A stretch of DNA of 60,785 nt from an uncultured Granulosicoccaceae bacterium (GCA_938020525.1 CALIHW010000083.1:1-60785), one strand, 5' to 3'. Shown: positions 49,988 through 59,705, counted from the first letter of the stretch. Notes: generated by a model from the sequence alone, not told the origin. Translations and numbers: made by a program.

Positions 49988-52660
49988 ATGCATCAAGGGT
50001 CACCACAGGACGAAAACAGAGTCACGCCTCAAGATTTGGAGCGGCTGAGCTTCAATCAGTACCGCTATTTGTCAGGTAAAAGGAGTCTGGTTTCACCCAC
50101 AGGTGTAGAAACGCGCTTGCGCTCTAAAACCCGGCAGGTATTTGAGATTCTTGCGTCTCAGGCTGACGGGATTGTCAGCAAAGATGAACTGATAAATCTG
50201 GTGTGGGGTGATGTCATTGTTACCGATGACACGTTGAATCAAAGCATTCGCGAAATTCGCAAAGCCCTGGGTGATACCGAGCGCAAGGTGTTGGAAACAG
50301 TGTCTCGCCAAGGCTACATATTGCACGCAGTCAAAAAATCTGCTGCAGAGGAGACTAATCCAACTGCAGCGCAAAAGAAGCGCCTGCAAAATAGGCCAGT
50401 CTTACCACTAATTGCTGCGGCAGTATTGTGTGTTCTCGGTATCAGCTACGGACTGATGCATCAATCTACTGATACAGAAGATACAACTGTTGCCTCTGCC
50501 ACAACTGCATCCAACTCCATAGATAATACTCTGAACAACAATACAGAAATTGTCACACCCCAGGCATTGCCAATTGCTGTAGCAGATAGCAGTCTTTCCC
50601 AATCGGTTCGGGAAAATCTGGAGGTATCAGTAGAACTTACCGGCAGTATAAAGAGTGAGCGAGCGGAAGATCTTGTGAGATCAGTTGTTAGTGAGTTGTC
50701 GCGTTACAGCAACATAGACCCGACACAGTCGCAAAGTACTAACACTGATTATAAGCTTGAGCTTTATTTACACCGTGTCGATTCTGATGCAGTTAACCTT
50801 CAGCTTCACTACTTGCCATCTAATGAGCTGGTGCTGTCAGAGAATATTACTTTTGAGCAAAAAAATATTGCAAGTGCAATGCTTATGGCGGGAAGAGTTG
50901 CTGCATTAATAGGTTCACCAGCTGGCGGTGCAATTGGTCATCATTTGATGAAGGTGTCGCGCAGCAAATCGGCGCAGGAATTAAGTCGCCCTGAGTGTCT
51001 GGCGCATGGGTATGGTTGTACTTCCTGTTCTGGTGAGTTTGACACTATCTCGCAAAAAGCAGTTCAGTGCATTGCGAGGATACTTGAAAATGACCCTACC
51101 GACCCGGATGCCTGGGCACTGCAAAGTACTATCCTCTCACGACAGTATCTTTGGGGCTCATCGTTGCAAGAACCTCTGCGAACCAACAAAGATAAACGGC
51201 ACCACTTAAAATCCAAAGCTATAGAGGCAGCTACGCGTGCGGAGGCATTAGCTGATGGCAACAACCCAAGTGTGTACTGGGGAATGGTTCAGGCATATCT
51301 TGCGAGTTGCGACGCAGATAAAGCGCAAGTGGCTATCGAGCGCGGGCTAAATATAAATCCTAATGATCCGAATATGCTGGCTGTCTATGGAAACTTTCTA
51401 TCCTATGTTGGCAAGTGGGACCAAGGCAAAGAGTTGGTACAGCAAGCGCAGCATTCCGACCTTCGATTCTTCAAGAATTGGTGGTACATGGCAGAAGCCA
51501 AATGGTACTACAGAAGAGGTGAGTACCAACAGGCATACGATATCTTTATTAAATCATTCAACGAAAGAAACTGGCTTAGTCATCTGCAATTAGCCTACAC
51601 ACTGCCGCATTTGGGACGCATAGAAGAAGCAAAGCAAGCGCTGGAAGATTTCATGCGTGTAGCGCCAGCAATGACACGTGAACACGTGTATGAGTTCTAT
51701 AATTCCTACTGCTTTGACGATGAATTTCTAAATCGGGTTAAAACAGCGTTTGACTTAATAGACATGCCTTCACGTGGGTCGGGAGACAATTTTGATGAGA
51801 TACGTCCCATCAGTGCCTCTGTAGAGAGAATTGCTGATCGAACAGTAGAATATGTAGATGTTGGTGACGGCATCCCGTTGTTATTTGTGCACGGTTCGAT
51901 GTCTGATTATCGAACGTGGGGATACATGTTGTTGCCAATGTCCGAACGTCATCGATTTTTGTCATACTCATTGCGCTACTTCGGCACGCTTGATTGGCCA
52001 GAAGGAAAAATTCAGTTTGATGAAAATGTCGATGCTCAGGATTTGATTAGCTTTATCGAACACAAAAACCTGGGACCCGTATATCTTGTGGGATGGTCCA
52101 GGAGTGGTTCCATTACCAGTATGGTTGCTCGGGCGAGACCTGATCTTGTAAAAGGGTTAATAGTCTATGAGCCTGTGCTTAATGAATTACTTGATCCAGA
52201 AACCAATCCTGATGCCGTAACCGAAGGACGTTTGAATTTTTCACGAGTCGCAGATTACGTAGAGAAAGGTGATCCTGAATCTGCGGTTAAAGTATTCTTT
52301 GAAACAGCATTGGAACGGAAGCCGGGGGAGTTTTTTGCCGAGCCGACAGCGCTACAGCGAGTACTGCTGGACAACGCCAGAACAGTACCATTGAACTTTA
52401 GTGAACCTGCACCCAATCAACCGGTAGTAAATTGTGACTATATAAAAGAAATAAAAGTCCCTGGGCTAATTTTGTACGGTGAAAATACAAATCCACCGTG
52501 GCAATACATGTCGACCAGATTTGCCGAGTGTATGCCGCAAGGTCAGGCATTAGCCGTTAGAGATGCAAATCACGATGGCCCTTTGTCGCAGCCACGTTTG
52601 GTGACAGACCATATAAATCGCTTTATAGATTCTGTGGAAATTACAGCTCCCGAAAAATAG
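49988..52660 (+). CDS. Membrane-bound CadC-like regulator fused to TPR region and alpha/beta hydrolase (890 aa)
   Basis: Residues ~25-115 are an OmpR/CadC-type winged helix (RSKTRQVFEILASQADGIVS, DDTLNQSIREIRKALGD, VETVSRQGYIL). One membrane helix follows (VLPLIAAAVLCVLGISYGLM, near 137-156), then a ~250-residue sensor-like region, TPR-type helices (~400-590), and a complete alpha/beta hydrolase domain (~610-890) with LLFVHGSMSDYRTWG for the oxyanion hole, nucleophile elbow VGWSRSG, and the catalytic His in RDANHDGP. The DNA-binding part is cytoplasmic and the rest should face the periplasm. The ATG at 49988 is favoured over that at 49958 because AGGAG lies seven bases before it. Linking hydrolase to regulator suggests sensing of a small ester or signal, which is inference. 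Confidence 0.85.
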   Translation: MHQGSPQDENRVTPQDLERLSFNQYRYLSGKRSLVSPTGVETRLRSKTRQVFEILASQADGIVSKDELINLVWGDVIVTDDTLNQSIREIRKALGDTERKVLETVSRQGYILHAVKKSAAEETNPTAAQKKRLQNRPVLPLIAAAVLCVLGISYGLMHQSTDTEDTTVASATTASNSIDNTLNNNTEIVTPQALPIAVADSSLSQSVRENLEVSVELTGSIKSERAEDLVRSVVSELSRYSNIDPTQSQSTNTDYKLELYLHRVDSDAVNLQLHYLPSNELVLSENITFEQKNIASAMLMAGRVAALIGSPAGGAIGHHLMKVSRSKSAQELSRPECLAHGYGCTSCSGEFDTISQKAVQCIARILENDPTDPDAWALQSTILSRQYLWGSSLQEPLRTNKDKRHHLKSKAIEAATRAEALADGNNPSVYWGMVQAYLASCDADKAQVAIERGLNINPNDPNMLAVYGNFLSYVGKWDQGKELVQQAQHSDLRFFKNWWYMAEAKWYYRRGEYQQAYDIFIKSFNERNWLSHLQLAYTLPHLGRIEEAKQALEDFMRVAPAMTREHVYEFYNSYCFDDEFLNRVKTAFDLIDMPSRGSGDNFDEIRPISASVERIADRTVEYVDVGDGIPLLFVHGSMSDYRTWGYMLLPMSERHRFLSYSLRYFGTLDWPEGKIQFDENVDAQDLISFIEHKNLGPVYLVGWSRSGSITSMVARARPDLVKGLIVYEPVLNELLDPETNPDAVTEGRLNFSRVADYVEKGDPESAVKVFFETALERKPGEFFAEPTALQRVLLDNARTVPLNFSEPAPNQPVVNCDYIKEIKVPGLILYGENTNPPWQYMSTRFAECMPQGQALAVRDANHDGPLSQPRLVTDHINRFIDSVEITAPEK

Positions 52661-53283
52661 AAGGCCAAGGGGGCGGTACCACTCTGGATGAAAGAACTGA
52701 TATTTCTGGTTTGGCGTGCCAGACTGTAAAGACCCAAGGTGCGTAATACACCTTACTGACAGTCCTGTTTCTTGCATTTCTAGGAGATAATCTCCTGAGA
52801 TATTGAATGGTCGAATGACAGCAAAGGGTCCAGTCTCGTAGACCATCCAGATGTGTGGTTATGTTTCCGGCCATTAGGTTCGGGACTGTACCGTTTGCAG
52901 AATATTTGATATCGACATCACTTTGGGTTAACCACTGGTGGCAGTATCGGTGCAGAGTCCGGTATACGCTCGAAGAAGCTCCGGCGCTCACGGATGCCTG
53001 GGGCAAGGCAGCTTTAGATTTGAATAAAGACGTGATCGTACTTGTCCACGGGGCCTGTGTCCTCTCCGTCTGGCGCACAGTTTGTTTTAGAAAACACAAA
53101 ATACTGCCATGGATTCTATGGCGCATGCTCAATGGAACGCTTGCCGACTGATATTGCTATAACGGCACAAACTATAGAAATTAAGGCCATAGGTCGCAAG
53201 TCATGAGCAACACTACTGTATGGCTGGCATTACAGTGGTAGTATCCTCGTGCGTTACACCTGTCGTGCCCGTGAGAGGAATCC
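52661..53283. other. Long intergenic stretch without a recognisable gene
   Basis: Over 600 bases follow the CadC-like gene. Open frames exist on both strands (about 98 codons on plus at 52855-53151, about 163 on minus at 52641-53132), but neither has a convincing ribosome site or recognisable domain and they overlap each other. A palindrome AGGAGAT-A-ATCTCCT lies at 52782-52796. The region may be a decayed gene. Confidence 0.4.
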
Positions 53284-53355
53284 ATGGCAACAATCGTGCT
53301 AAAGGTGGGTTATCTAGAAATTGGTGGTGGGCAAGCCATATTTTTTACAGGATGA
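53284..53355 (+). CDS. Possible 23-residue leader peptide before the Crp/Fnr gene
   Basis: An ATG at 53284, with GAGAGGAA just upstream, opens MATIVLKVGYLEIGGGQAIF, three further residues and a stop whose last base is three bases before the ATG of the Crp/Fnr gene. Such spacing would couple translation of the two. There is no independent evidence that the peptide is made. Confidence 0.35.
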   Translation: MATIVLKVGYLEIGGGQAIFFTG

Positions 53356-53358
53356 AAA

Positions 53359-54069
53359 ATGCTTGATAGCGATGCATCTGGAGATGTCTCTGGGACCGTA
53401 CTGGGCACGTTTGATATTTTTCGCGGTTTAAATATCGCTAAACGTGAACTTATTGCCCGTGAGCTTCGCATGAGCCAGATAAATAAAGGCCAGTTTATAA
53501 TTACTAACAACAGTGCTGGCGATGATGTGTATTTTCTAATTTCAGGGAGGGTTCGAGTCTGTACCCTTTCACAGGCCGGTAAGCAGGTTCATTTCGAGGA
53601 ACTGTTGCCAGGGATGATGTTCGGGGAGTTATCCGCGATTGATGGATTGCAAAGGAGTAGTGACTGTCTTTCAATGGAGGATTGCAATCTCGTGCTTATG
53701 TCCAGTGAACAGTTTAATAATGTGATAAGAAAGTACGCTGAAGTGCAGCAATATGTTTTGTTACGACTGGCTTCAATGGTGCGTGGCAATATGCAAAAAG
53801 TATTTGAATTCAGTACTCTCTCGGTAGTTCAGAGAATTCACTGCGAACTTTTGCGTCTTGCTTCAGATGCCAATGCAGATACGTCTGAAATTGTGCTTAT
53901 TAGTGCGCCGACACATGCAGAGATAGCATCCAGAGTCAGTACTCACCGGGAAGCAGTGACCCGTGAACTCAAGTCACTCGAGTCCAGTGGTCTAATCACC
54001 TGGAAGAAAAATGATTATGTAATTCACGACGTCGTAAAGCTTTCCGAGCTGGCTTTTAGCAAACAGTGA
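53359..54069 (+). CDS. Crp/Fnr-family transcriptional regulator (236 aa)
   Basis: The cyclic-nucleotide-binding fold spans residues ~20-130 (FLISGRVRVCTLSQAGKQVH, LLPGMMFGELSAIDG), then the dimer helix, and the DNA-binding helix-turn-helix THAEIASRVSTHREAVTREL near 192-211. The FGELSAIDG segment, with Glu, is like the cAMP-binding pocket of Crp, although the following Arg-Ser is RSS with the usual spacing (LQRSSDC). The N-terminal four-Cys cluster of Fnr is absent. Possible effector: cAMP, perhaps supplied by the class III cyclase encoded 0.6 kb downstream; that is inference. AGGA lies six bases before the ATG. Confidence 0.92.
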   Translation: MLDSDASGDVSGTVLGTFDIFRGLNIAKRELIARELRMSQINKGQFIITNNSAGDDVYFLISGRVRVCTLSQAGKQVHFEELLPGMMFGELSAIDGLQRSSDCLSMEDCNLVLMSSEQFNNVIRKYAEVQQYVLLRLASMVRGNMQKVFEFSTLSVVQRIHCELLRLASDANADTSEIVLISAPTHAEIASRVSTHREAVTRELKSLESSGLITWKKNDYVIHDVVKLSELAFSKQ

Positions 54070-54073
54070 GTAT

Positions 54074-54331
54074 CTACCAGGTTCTATTCGATGGTATATC
54101 AAACATTGAGCGGCGGGACTCTCGGTCCGCGATGTGGCGCTCGACGCCAATGTCTTTTAGGCTGCTTGCACTCAGACTCTGGAGTTCCCGCCGTTCCTGT
54201 CGGATCTGAAGGGCCAGAGTCAGTCTGCGGCCTGCTTCGCGACCAGCATTGACAAGTAGATCAGAAAGACTATCGCGAATGTCAAATATGGATCGTGAGT
54301 CAAGCTCAAGTCTTGTTGTAGCAAGCATCAT
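54074..54331 (-). CDS. DUF1127-containing small protein (85 aa)
   Basis: The C-terminal part fits DUF1127: RQERRELQSLSASSLKDIGV followed by ERHIADRES (family pattern RxxRxxLxxLxxxxLxDIGlxRxxxxxE). The N-terminal 40 residues are not part of the domain. Several DUF1127 proteins bind RNA or affect phosphate and carbon metabolism; the role here is unknown. ATGATG at 54331 has AAGGGA five bases upstream. It is convergent with the Crp/Fnr gene, with four bases between the two stops. Confidence 0.75.
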   Translation of the reverse strand: MMLATTRLELDSRSIFDIRDSLSDLLVNAGREAGRRLTLALQIRQERRELQSLSASSLKDIGVERHIADRESRRSMFDIPSNRTW

Positions 54332-54638
54332 TACATTCCCTTGTTGTTATCTCGCGGACCGTCCATGGTCCGCTCGACAAATAGTGCCATCCTTGGCATA
54401 CCACTTCCGTTTGACAAGTCATCGATGTTGCTGATGGCTTGATATAATAATCGACCATCAGTTGAATGCTCTCAATCTAAAAACTCGCGCTCGTGTGAGT
54501 TTTGCCACAAACGAGCAAAAGCTCTGTTGTGACACTTAATCTGGCGGACTCACTTTGACTGAGACTAAATGCGGATTACTTGTGTATTAGGGGGAATGGA
54601 TCTACTATCAGTGGGATTACGGATCATGCGGCTATTCA
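54332..54638 (+). promoter_or_regulatory. Intergenic region with an extended -10 promoter
   Basis: About 300 bases lie between the divergent DUF1127 and cyclase genes. TGATATAAT at 54440-54448 is an extended -10 element on the plus strand, about 190 bases before the cyclase ATG, which would leave a long leader. TTGACA occurs at 54411-54416, too far for a normal -35. No gene is seen. Confidence 0.35.
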
Positions 54639-57600
54639 ATGGAATGCGGGGCTTGTGGTTTCAAAAATCGGGAGGGAGCTAATTTTTGTTCCGAGTGTGG
54701 TAACAAACTCGAGTCCCGTTGCAGCAATTGCGATAATGTCAATTTAGCCTCGGCGAAATTTTGCGACAGCTGCGGAAATTCCCTAAAAAAACAGCCGCTT
54801 ACGAATCCCATTCCAGCCGACCCACCAGCCACTGTCTCTGTCAGGAAGGTTGCTGCTGCCAGAAATCCCAATGATCCTCCAGCGCTATCCCGTGCGAGTC
54901 CCGTGCAACCAGAGGTTAGCACCGCCTCGGGTGCTGCAAATTTTTCCGCTAAAAATCATGACACGAATCCCGCGGATGGCACGACCGAAAGCCAATTTGA
55001 TCAGCAGATCGATCATGCAGCAGAGCGGCGGCAACTGACCGTTGTTTTCTGTGACCTGGTCGGCTCTACCGAGATGTCACAGAGAGTCGATGCTGAAGAG
55101 ATGAGACAGCTGCTTGGTGGCTATCAGGCGATGGTAAGAGGTGTCATCGACCGATATGCAGGCCTTGTCGCACGCTATATAGGTGATGGCATATTAATTT
55201 ACTTTGGCTACCCGATTGCGTACGAAGATTCAACAGAACGAGCGCTGAATGCAGCTCTTGAAATTGCCTCGAGCACTCCAGGGTTAGCTAAGAGTTCCGG
55301 TGTACCTGACATAGAGATGCAGGTCCGCATCGGTATCAACACAGGTAGCGTTGTGGTGGGTGATATCGGTACCGGTGGTGCAAGAGAGCATATGGCCGCT
55401 GTTGGCGATGTACCTAATATCGCAGCCAGAATTCAAGCCTGTGCTGACCCGGGTGAAGTTCTAATTGGCAAAAGCACCAGAGCGATTGTGGCCGATAAGT
55501 TCGAATTTGAATCTCTGGGCGACCATTCGTTAAAGGGTATCTCCCAGCCAATCGAACTGTTTAAACTACTTAAAGCTGCAGATGAGCACAGTAAGATTGA
55601 AGCGAGTATTCGACGTTTCTCAAGTACTGTCATTGGCAGAGACGCGGAGTTGGCGCTGTTCAGTAATCGCATGGAAAGAGTGCTGGATGGCGATGGTCAG
55701 GCCTTATTGATCAGTGGTGAGGCCGGTATTGGTAAATCGCATGTTGTACAACGTTTTCGTGAAACGCAAACAGATACACCATTGCGTGAACTTGCTATTT
55801 ATGCATCTGCACAGCATCTTAGCAGCGTGTTCTTTCCTATTATCAATATGCTTGAACGCGAGATCGGTTTTGATTCAAATGATGATATAACTACCAGAAG
55901 AATCAAGCTTGAGTCGCATCTTGAGAGATGCGGACAGTCTGACCAGATTCAGATCTATGCATGGCTGCTGGATCTTAAGATCTTCGATACTGAAATATCA
56001 TCAACAATGGCACCGGACCAGTTAAAAGCACGGGCCATGCATTGCCTGACAGATTACTTTAAAAGTATAACCAGGCAAGTGCCGCTTGTCCTAATAGCCG
56101 AGGATGTCCATTGGGCTGATCCATCAACGTTAGAATTAATAAATTCGTGGATGGATCAGCTGCACACTGTAAGGTGTTTGACGATACTGACATTCAGGCC
56201 CGAGTTTGAACCCAGCTGGCCACACCGGGACCACCTGAGTGCACTGGAGCTGTCAAGGCTTAGCCGCACAGAAACAAAAACCATGGTGACTCGTCTCACC
56301 GAAAAGAAACCTCTGCCAGACGAGGTGATGAATCAGATCATCCGAAAAACTGATGGAGTTCCATTGTTCGTAGAAGAACTGACCAAAATGGTGATCAATT
56401 CGGGGCTGCTGGTTGAAGAGGCAGATCAATATGTATTGAAAGGGCATCTGCCATCTCTCGCCATTCCGGAATCTCTGCAGGATTCTTTGATGGCAAGACT
56501 TGATCAGTTGTCATCCGTTAAAGAGATCGCGCAGCTTGCGTCGACGCTCGGCCGCAACTTCAGCCACAGTTTGCTAGAGGCCGCCAGTCAGATGCCGACG
56601 GCTGAATTCGAGACAGCTATAGACACGCTGCTCGATGCCGAGTTGATATTCAAGTCCGGCCAACCACCGGATGTGCAGTATGAGTTTAAGCATGCACTGG
56701 TTCAGGAAACTGCTTATAACAATCTGCTTAATGCCACCAGAATTCAGTATCACCGACGGTTTGCGCTGTTGCTGGCGCGAGATTTCCCGGAGAGTGTTGC
56801 TAAAAACCCGGAGTCTCTGGCATATCACTACTCAAAAGCCTCTATGCCAAAAGAGGCAATTCCGTACTGGCTACAGGCCGGCGATATAGCAATGAACCGT
56901 TCTGCCAATATAGAGGCAGTCGCGGAATTTGAACAAGCACTTAAGGATATAGCCAAACTGACAGATGGCCAGGGCAAGGATGAACAGGAACTTGGCGTAC
57001 AGATAAAGCTGGCCGTGCCACAGACCTCTTTGCATGGTTATGCATCTTCGGTGGTTGAAAAAACCTACACCCGTGCTCGTCATCTAAGCCGTAAGGTCGG
57101 ACATATCCGGCTGCTGTTTCCGTCAATATATGGTATGTGGCGCTTCTATCTGCTCGGCGCGCAATACTCAATGGCTGATGAACTCAGTCGAGAGTTAGTC
57201 ATGCTCTCTAATCAAACTGACGATCCAGTATTTGAGACCGCTGCCCACCGTTCCCGCGGGGCTACCTTGTTTTATATGGGGCACCTGGTTGAAGCGCGTG
57301 ATCATCTTGAGAAAGTAGTCAATACCCCGCCAAGTGAAGCTGATCGAACCCGCGCATTGTCGTACGATGTGGTAGATGCTGTTGTTGCATCGCACGCTTA
57401 TTTAAGCTGGACGCTTTGGTTATTGGGGTATCCTGATGCCGCCAGAAGAGAAAGTAATAACGCTGTGGCTGCCGCGCATAGTATCGAACATCAATTCAGC
57501 ATTGCATTAGCAAATTGCTTTGGCTCATGGACACATCAGTTTTGTCGTGATGAGTTGCTAACAAAACAAACTGCAAGTGATGCTTTGAATCTTTCCACCG

Positions 57601-58190
57601 ATAAAACATTTAGGTTCTGGATTGGCTGGGCAAGAATAATGGAGGCTTGGGCAGAGAAGGATCAGCTGTCACCGCAGACGCGGCTTGAGAATTCCAATCG
57701 CGGTATGGAAGAGTGGTTGAGTACCGGCTCCAGGCTGGGGCAAAGTTATTTTCTGCAATTGCTTGCTTCTATTCCGGGAGCAAAACAATCTGCCAATCAC
57801 AACCAGCACTTAGTTGATGCTTTAGCATTCTGTGATGAGTCACGCGAACAATTCTGGCAGGCGGAAATACTCCGCGTAAAAGGCGAGCAACTATTGCTTG
57901 CAGGACCATCCAATTTTACTGCGATTGAAAAGAATTACAAAGAAGCATTAGATCTTGCAAAACAACAGGGCGCGCTTTCATTGCAACTGCGTATTGCAAT
58001 GAGTCACTATAGATTAATGATCGAGTTTGGTGGTATCGAAGATCAAGTAAATAGTAAATCTGTACTCAGTGAAGTGTTTGCCACCTTTTCTGAAGGTTAT
58101 GACACGCGAGATCTTATAGAAGCTGAAGAACTACTTACCCGTAACACGCCACACTCGCCCCAAGGTCCAGAGAACACGCTATTGTCTTAG
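54639..58190 (+). CDS. Class III adenylate/guanylate cyclase with zinc ribbons, AAA ATPase and TPR region (1183 aa)
   Basis: Two CxxC...CxxC zinc ribbons open the protein (CGACGFKNREGANFCSECG and CSNCDNV...FCDSCG). The cyclase domain (~130-310) has VVFCDLVGSTEMSQRV with a metal Asp, RYIGDGILIYFGYP with the second, and VRIGINTGSVVVGDIGTG. A STAND/AAA-type ATPase follows (~340-620): Walker A ISGEAGIGKSHVV and Walker B VLIAEDVHWAD. The last ~450 residues are helical, TPR-like. It should make cAMP in the cytoplasm in response to a partner bound by the TPR or ribbon parts. The ATG has no strong ribosome site. Confidence 0.9.
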   Translation: MECGACGFKNREGANFCSECGNKLESRCSNCDNVNLASAKFCDSCGNSLKKQPLTNPIPADPPATVSVRKVAAARNPNDPPALSRASPVQPEVSTASGAANFSAKNHDTNPADGTTESQFDQQIDHAAERRQLTVVFCDLVGSTEMSQRVDAEEMRQLLGGYQAMVRGVIDRYAGLVARYIGDGILIYFGYPIAYEDSTERALNAALEIASSTPGLAKSSGVPDIEMQVRIGINTGSVVVGDIGTGGAREHMAAVGDVPNIAARIQACADPGEVLIGKSTRAIVADKFEFESLGDHSLKGISQPIELFKLLKAADEHSKIEASIRRFSSTVIGRDAELALFSNRMERVLDGDGQALLISGEAGIGKSHVVQRFRETQTDTPLRELAIYASAQHLSSVFFPIINMLEREIGFDSNDDITTRRIKLESHLERCGQSDQIQIYAWLLDLKIFDTEISSTMAPDQLKARAMHCLTDYFKSITRQVPLVLIAEDVHWADPSTLELINSWMDQLHTVRCLTILTFRPEFEPSWPHRDHLSALELSRLSRTETKTMVTRLTEKKPLPDEVMNQIIRKTDGVPLFVEELTKMVINSGLLVEEADQYVLKGHLPSLAIPESLQDSLMARLDQLSSVKEIAQLASTLGRNFSHSLLEAASQMPTAEFETAIDTLLDAELIFKSGQPPDVQYEFKHALVQETAYNNLLNATRIQYHRRFALLLARDFPESVAKNPESLAYHYSKASMPKEAIPYWLQAGDIAMNRSANIEAVAEFEQALKDIAKLTDGQGKDEQELGVQIKLAVPQTSLHGYASSVVEKTYTRARHLSRKVGHIRLLFPSIYGMWRFYLLGAQYSMADELSRELVMLSNQTDDPVFETAAHRSRGATLFYMGHLVEARDHLEKVVNTPPSEADRTRALSYDVVDAVVASHAYLSWTLWLLGYPDAARRESNNAVAAAHSIEHQFSIALANCFGSWTHQFCRDELLTKQTASDALNLSTDKTFRFWIGWARIMEAWAEKDQLSPQTRLENSNRGMEEWLSTGSRLGQSYFLQLLASIPGAKQSANHNQHLVDALAFCDESREQFWQAEILRVKGEQLLLAGPSNFTAIEKNYKEALDLAKQQGALSLQLRIAMSHYRLMIEFGGIEDQVNSKSVLSEVFATFSEGYDTRDLIEAEELLTRNTPHSPQGPENTLLS

Positions 58191-58258
58191 GACGTATATA
58201 TAGTTGCTGTTTTTTTTGTGAATAAGACAATACAACCGACATATCAATGAGGAAAATT

Positions 58259-59185
58259 ATGTCAAACACTATGCCCCCGCTGCCTGAGAACGATCCCTTT
58301 GCAACACCGTGTTTTTATTATGGAGCTGTATCGGTCGTCTGGTGTTGGTACGAAGTTGAGCTGGTTGTATTAAATGGGTATCTGGATGCACTAGGCATGC
58401 GTGCCGGAGAATTCAACGGCAAGGGACTGGTTAATTTTTCATTCATGAGTGCCGCCTCCCTGTTCGGTTCCGGTTCGCTATCAGAAGTGAATAAAGATCC
58501 GGCCAAAAGCCGCCCCTATAATCCTGGAGGATCGGCTTTTAACGAGACCGAGTTGAACATTGTGGCCTATTCCACCGCAAGGAAGAACGACGTCCCAACC
58601 GATCTTACTGGAAAGGATTTTATCTTTGGAGCAGATCAGTCAAAAAATCTTGGCGTGTATCGTGTTCATGTTGCTTGCGATAACCCAATGGCAATTGCAG
58701 CAGGCCGGGCATACTACTACGAGAACAAATTTCTGTCCTTTTACAAATATCAATCTCCATCGTTAAACAGAACGGTTGAGGATCAGATTAAAACCAATGA
58801 CCAGTGGGACATTGAATGCATGGATGCAGACTCTTCTGATGCGTCAAAGCTTTATAGCGCCGTAATTGATGCCAGAAATCTCACTTTTCATCCTGCTAAT
58901 GCCTCTGAGTTAATTGACTTAAGTTATGACAAAAAAAGTGGTCGGGTACTGGGTTCTCGTCGTAACTTTCTGGGCATGCATCAGGTTGCGATGCTGGATA
59001 AAGATCTCGCCGCCAGAGTATCAGTGAAAGTAGGCAAGGGCGGCGGCAAGACGTCTAAGGATGGACAGCAATTAATCAATGATATGAATCAGTTGGTCAA
59101 TGGCAGATCTGCTATCGCTATTCAGAAGTTCGATAGTCCGCCGTGTATTGCTGAGGCAATACCGTATTACATGGATCAAATATAA
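58259..59185 (+). CDS. Unrecognised protein heading the sugar-dehydrogenase-type operon (308 aa)
   Basis: I do not recognise this protein. There is no signal peptide or membrane helix. Segments that look conserved are YYGAVSVVWCWYEVELVVLN near 20, GRAYYYENKFLSFYKYQSPS near 140 and a Gly/Lys-rich KVGKGGGKTSK near 265. The general outline (a beta-rich protein of about 300 residues with RVHVACDNP and AAGRAYYYENK) is reminiscent of acetoacetate-decarboxylase-like folds, but I cannot place the Schiff-base lysine, so no function is proposed. The ATG at 58259, with GAGGA six bases upstream, is chosen over 58247. The next gene starts 13 bases after its stop, so it is in one operon with the oxidoreductase subunits. 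Confidence 0.7.
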   Translation: MSNTMPPLPENDPFATPCFYYGAVSVVWCWYEVELVVLNGYLDALGMRAGEFNGKGLVNFSFMSAASLFGSGSLSEVNKDPAKSRPYNPGGSAFNETELNIVAYSTARKNDVPTDLTGKDFIFGADQSKNLGVYRVHVACDNPMAIAAGRAYYYENKFLSFYKYQSPSLNRTVEDQIKTNDQWDIECMDADSSDASKLYSAVIDARNLTFHPANASELIDLSYDKKSGRVLGSRRNFLGMHQVAMLDKDLAARVSVKVGKGGGKTSKDGQQLINDMNQLVNGRSAIAIQKFDSPPCIAEAIPYYMDQI

Positions 59186-59198
59186 AGGAGGCGGCTTC

Positions 59199-59705
59199 AT
59201 GTCTACCAGTGCCAGACAGACCTTTCTGGAGCTTTCGTCAGCAGCCACAGGCTTTAGTGTTGCCGAATTGCAGACAACCGGTGTACAGGATACTTACTAT
59301 GACTGCATAGCAAAGATATTTGGTGCCGGTTTATTAGGAGAGCTGTTTGCCGCGTGGGATGAACTGCGGATCAAAGCCACAGGTGTTAAAGTCACTGGTG
59401 TTAAAGCCACCAGCGTTAATGTATCAAGCGAGACTGACTTGCCAGATCAGCAGTTTGAAAAAACGCTGGTGACTGACAACAAATATGGCCCCATGATAAA
59501 GAACATTATTTCGCTCTGGTATCTTGGTCAATGGAATCAAATGCCTGCTGCATGGCGCAATGCTTATGGAGCTTCAGCGCACGACGTTACGTATATCGTC
59601 TCCACTGCTGCTTATCGCGAAGGGCTGGTATGGCCATCTATCGGTGCACACCCAATGGGGGCGAAACAACCAGGATATGCCTCCTGGTCTATTGCGCCAA
59701 GGTAG
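59199..59705 (+). CDS. Small subunit of a membrane-bound sugar dehydrogenase (FAD-SLDH type, 168 aa)
   Basis: The C-terminal segments IISLWYLGQWNQMP, VSTAAYREGLVWPSIGAHPM and GAKQPGYASWSIAP are the hallmarks of the sorbitol/fructose dehydrogenase small subunit (PF12318). This subunit helps maturation or export of the large flavoprotein subunit. A near-tandem stretch TGVKVTGVKATSVNVSS near 62-78 is an unusual low-complexity linker. No Tat motif is seen at its start, unlike many members, which carry one for co-export. AAAGGAGG seven bases before the ATG decides the start. It sits between the unrecognised gene and the GMC oxidoreductase gene. Confidence 0.85.
   Translation: MSTSARQTFLELSSAATGFSVAELQTTGVQDTYYDCIAKIFGAGLLGELFAAWDELRIKATGVKVTGVKATSVNVSSETDLPDQQFEKTLVTDNKYGPMIKNIISLWYLGQWNQMPAAWRNAYGASAHDVTYIVSTAAYREGLVWPSIGAHPMGAKQPGYASWSIAPR

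Noticed and set aside
52641-53132. A 163-codon minus-strand frame after the CadC-like gene.
   Set aside because: No recognisable domain and no start signal; it overlaps the end of the CadC-like gene and another frame on the plus strand.
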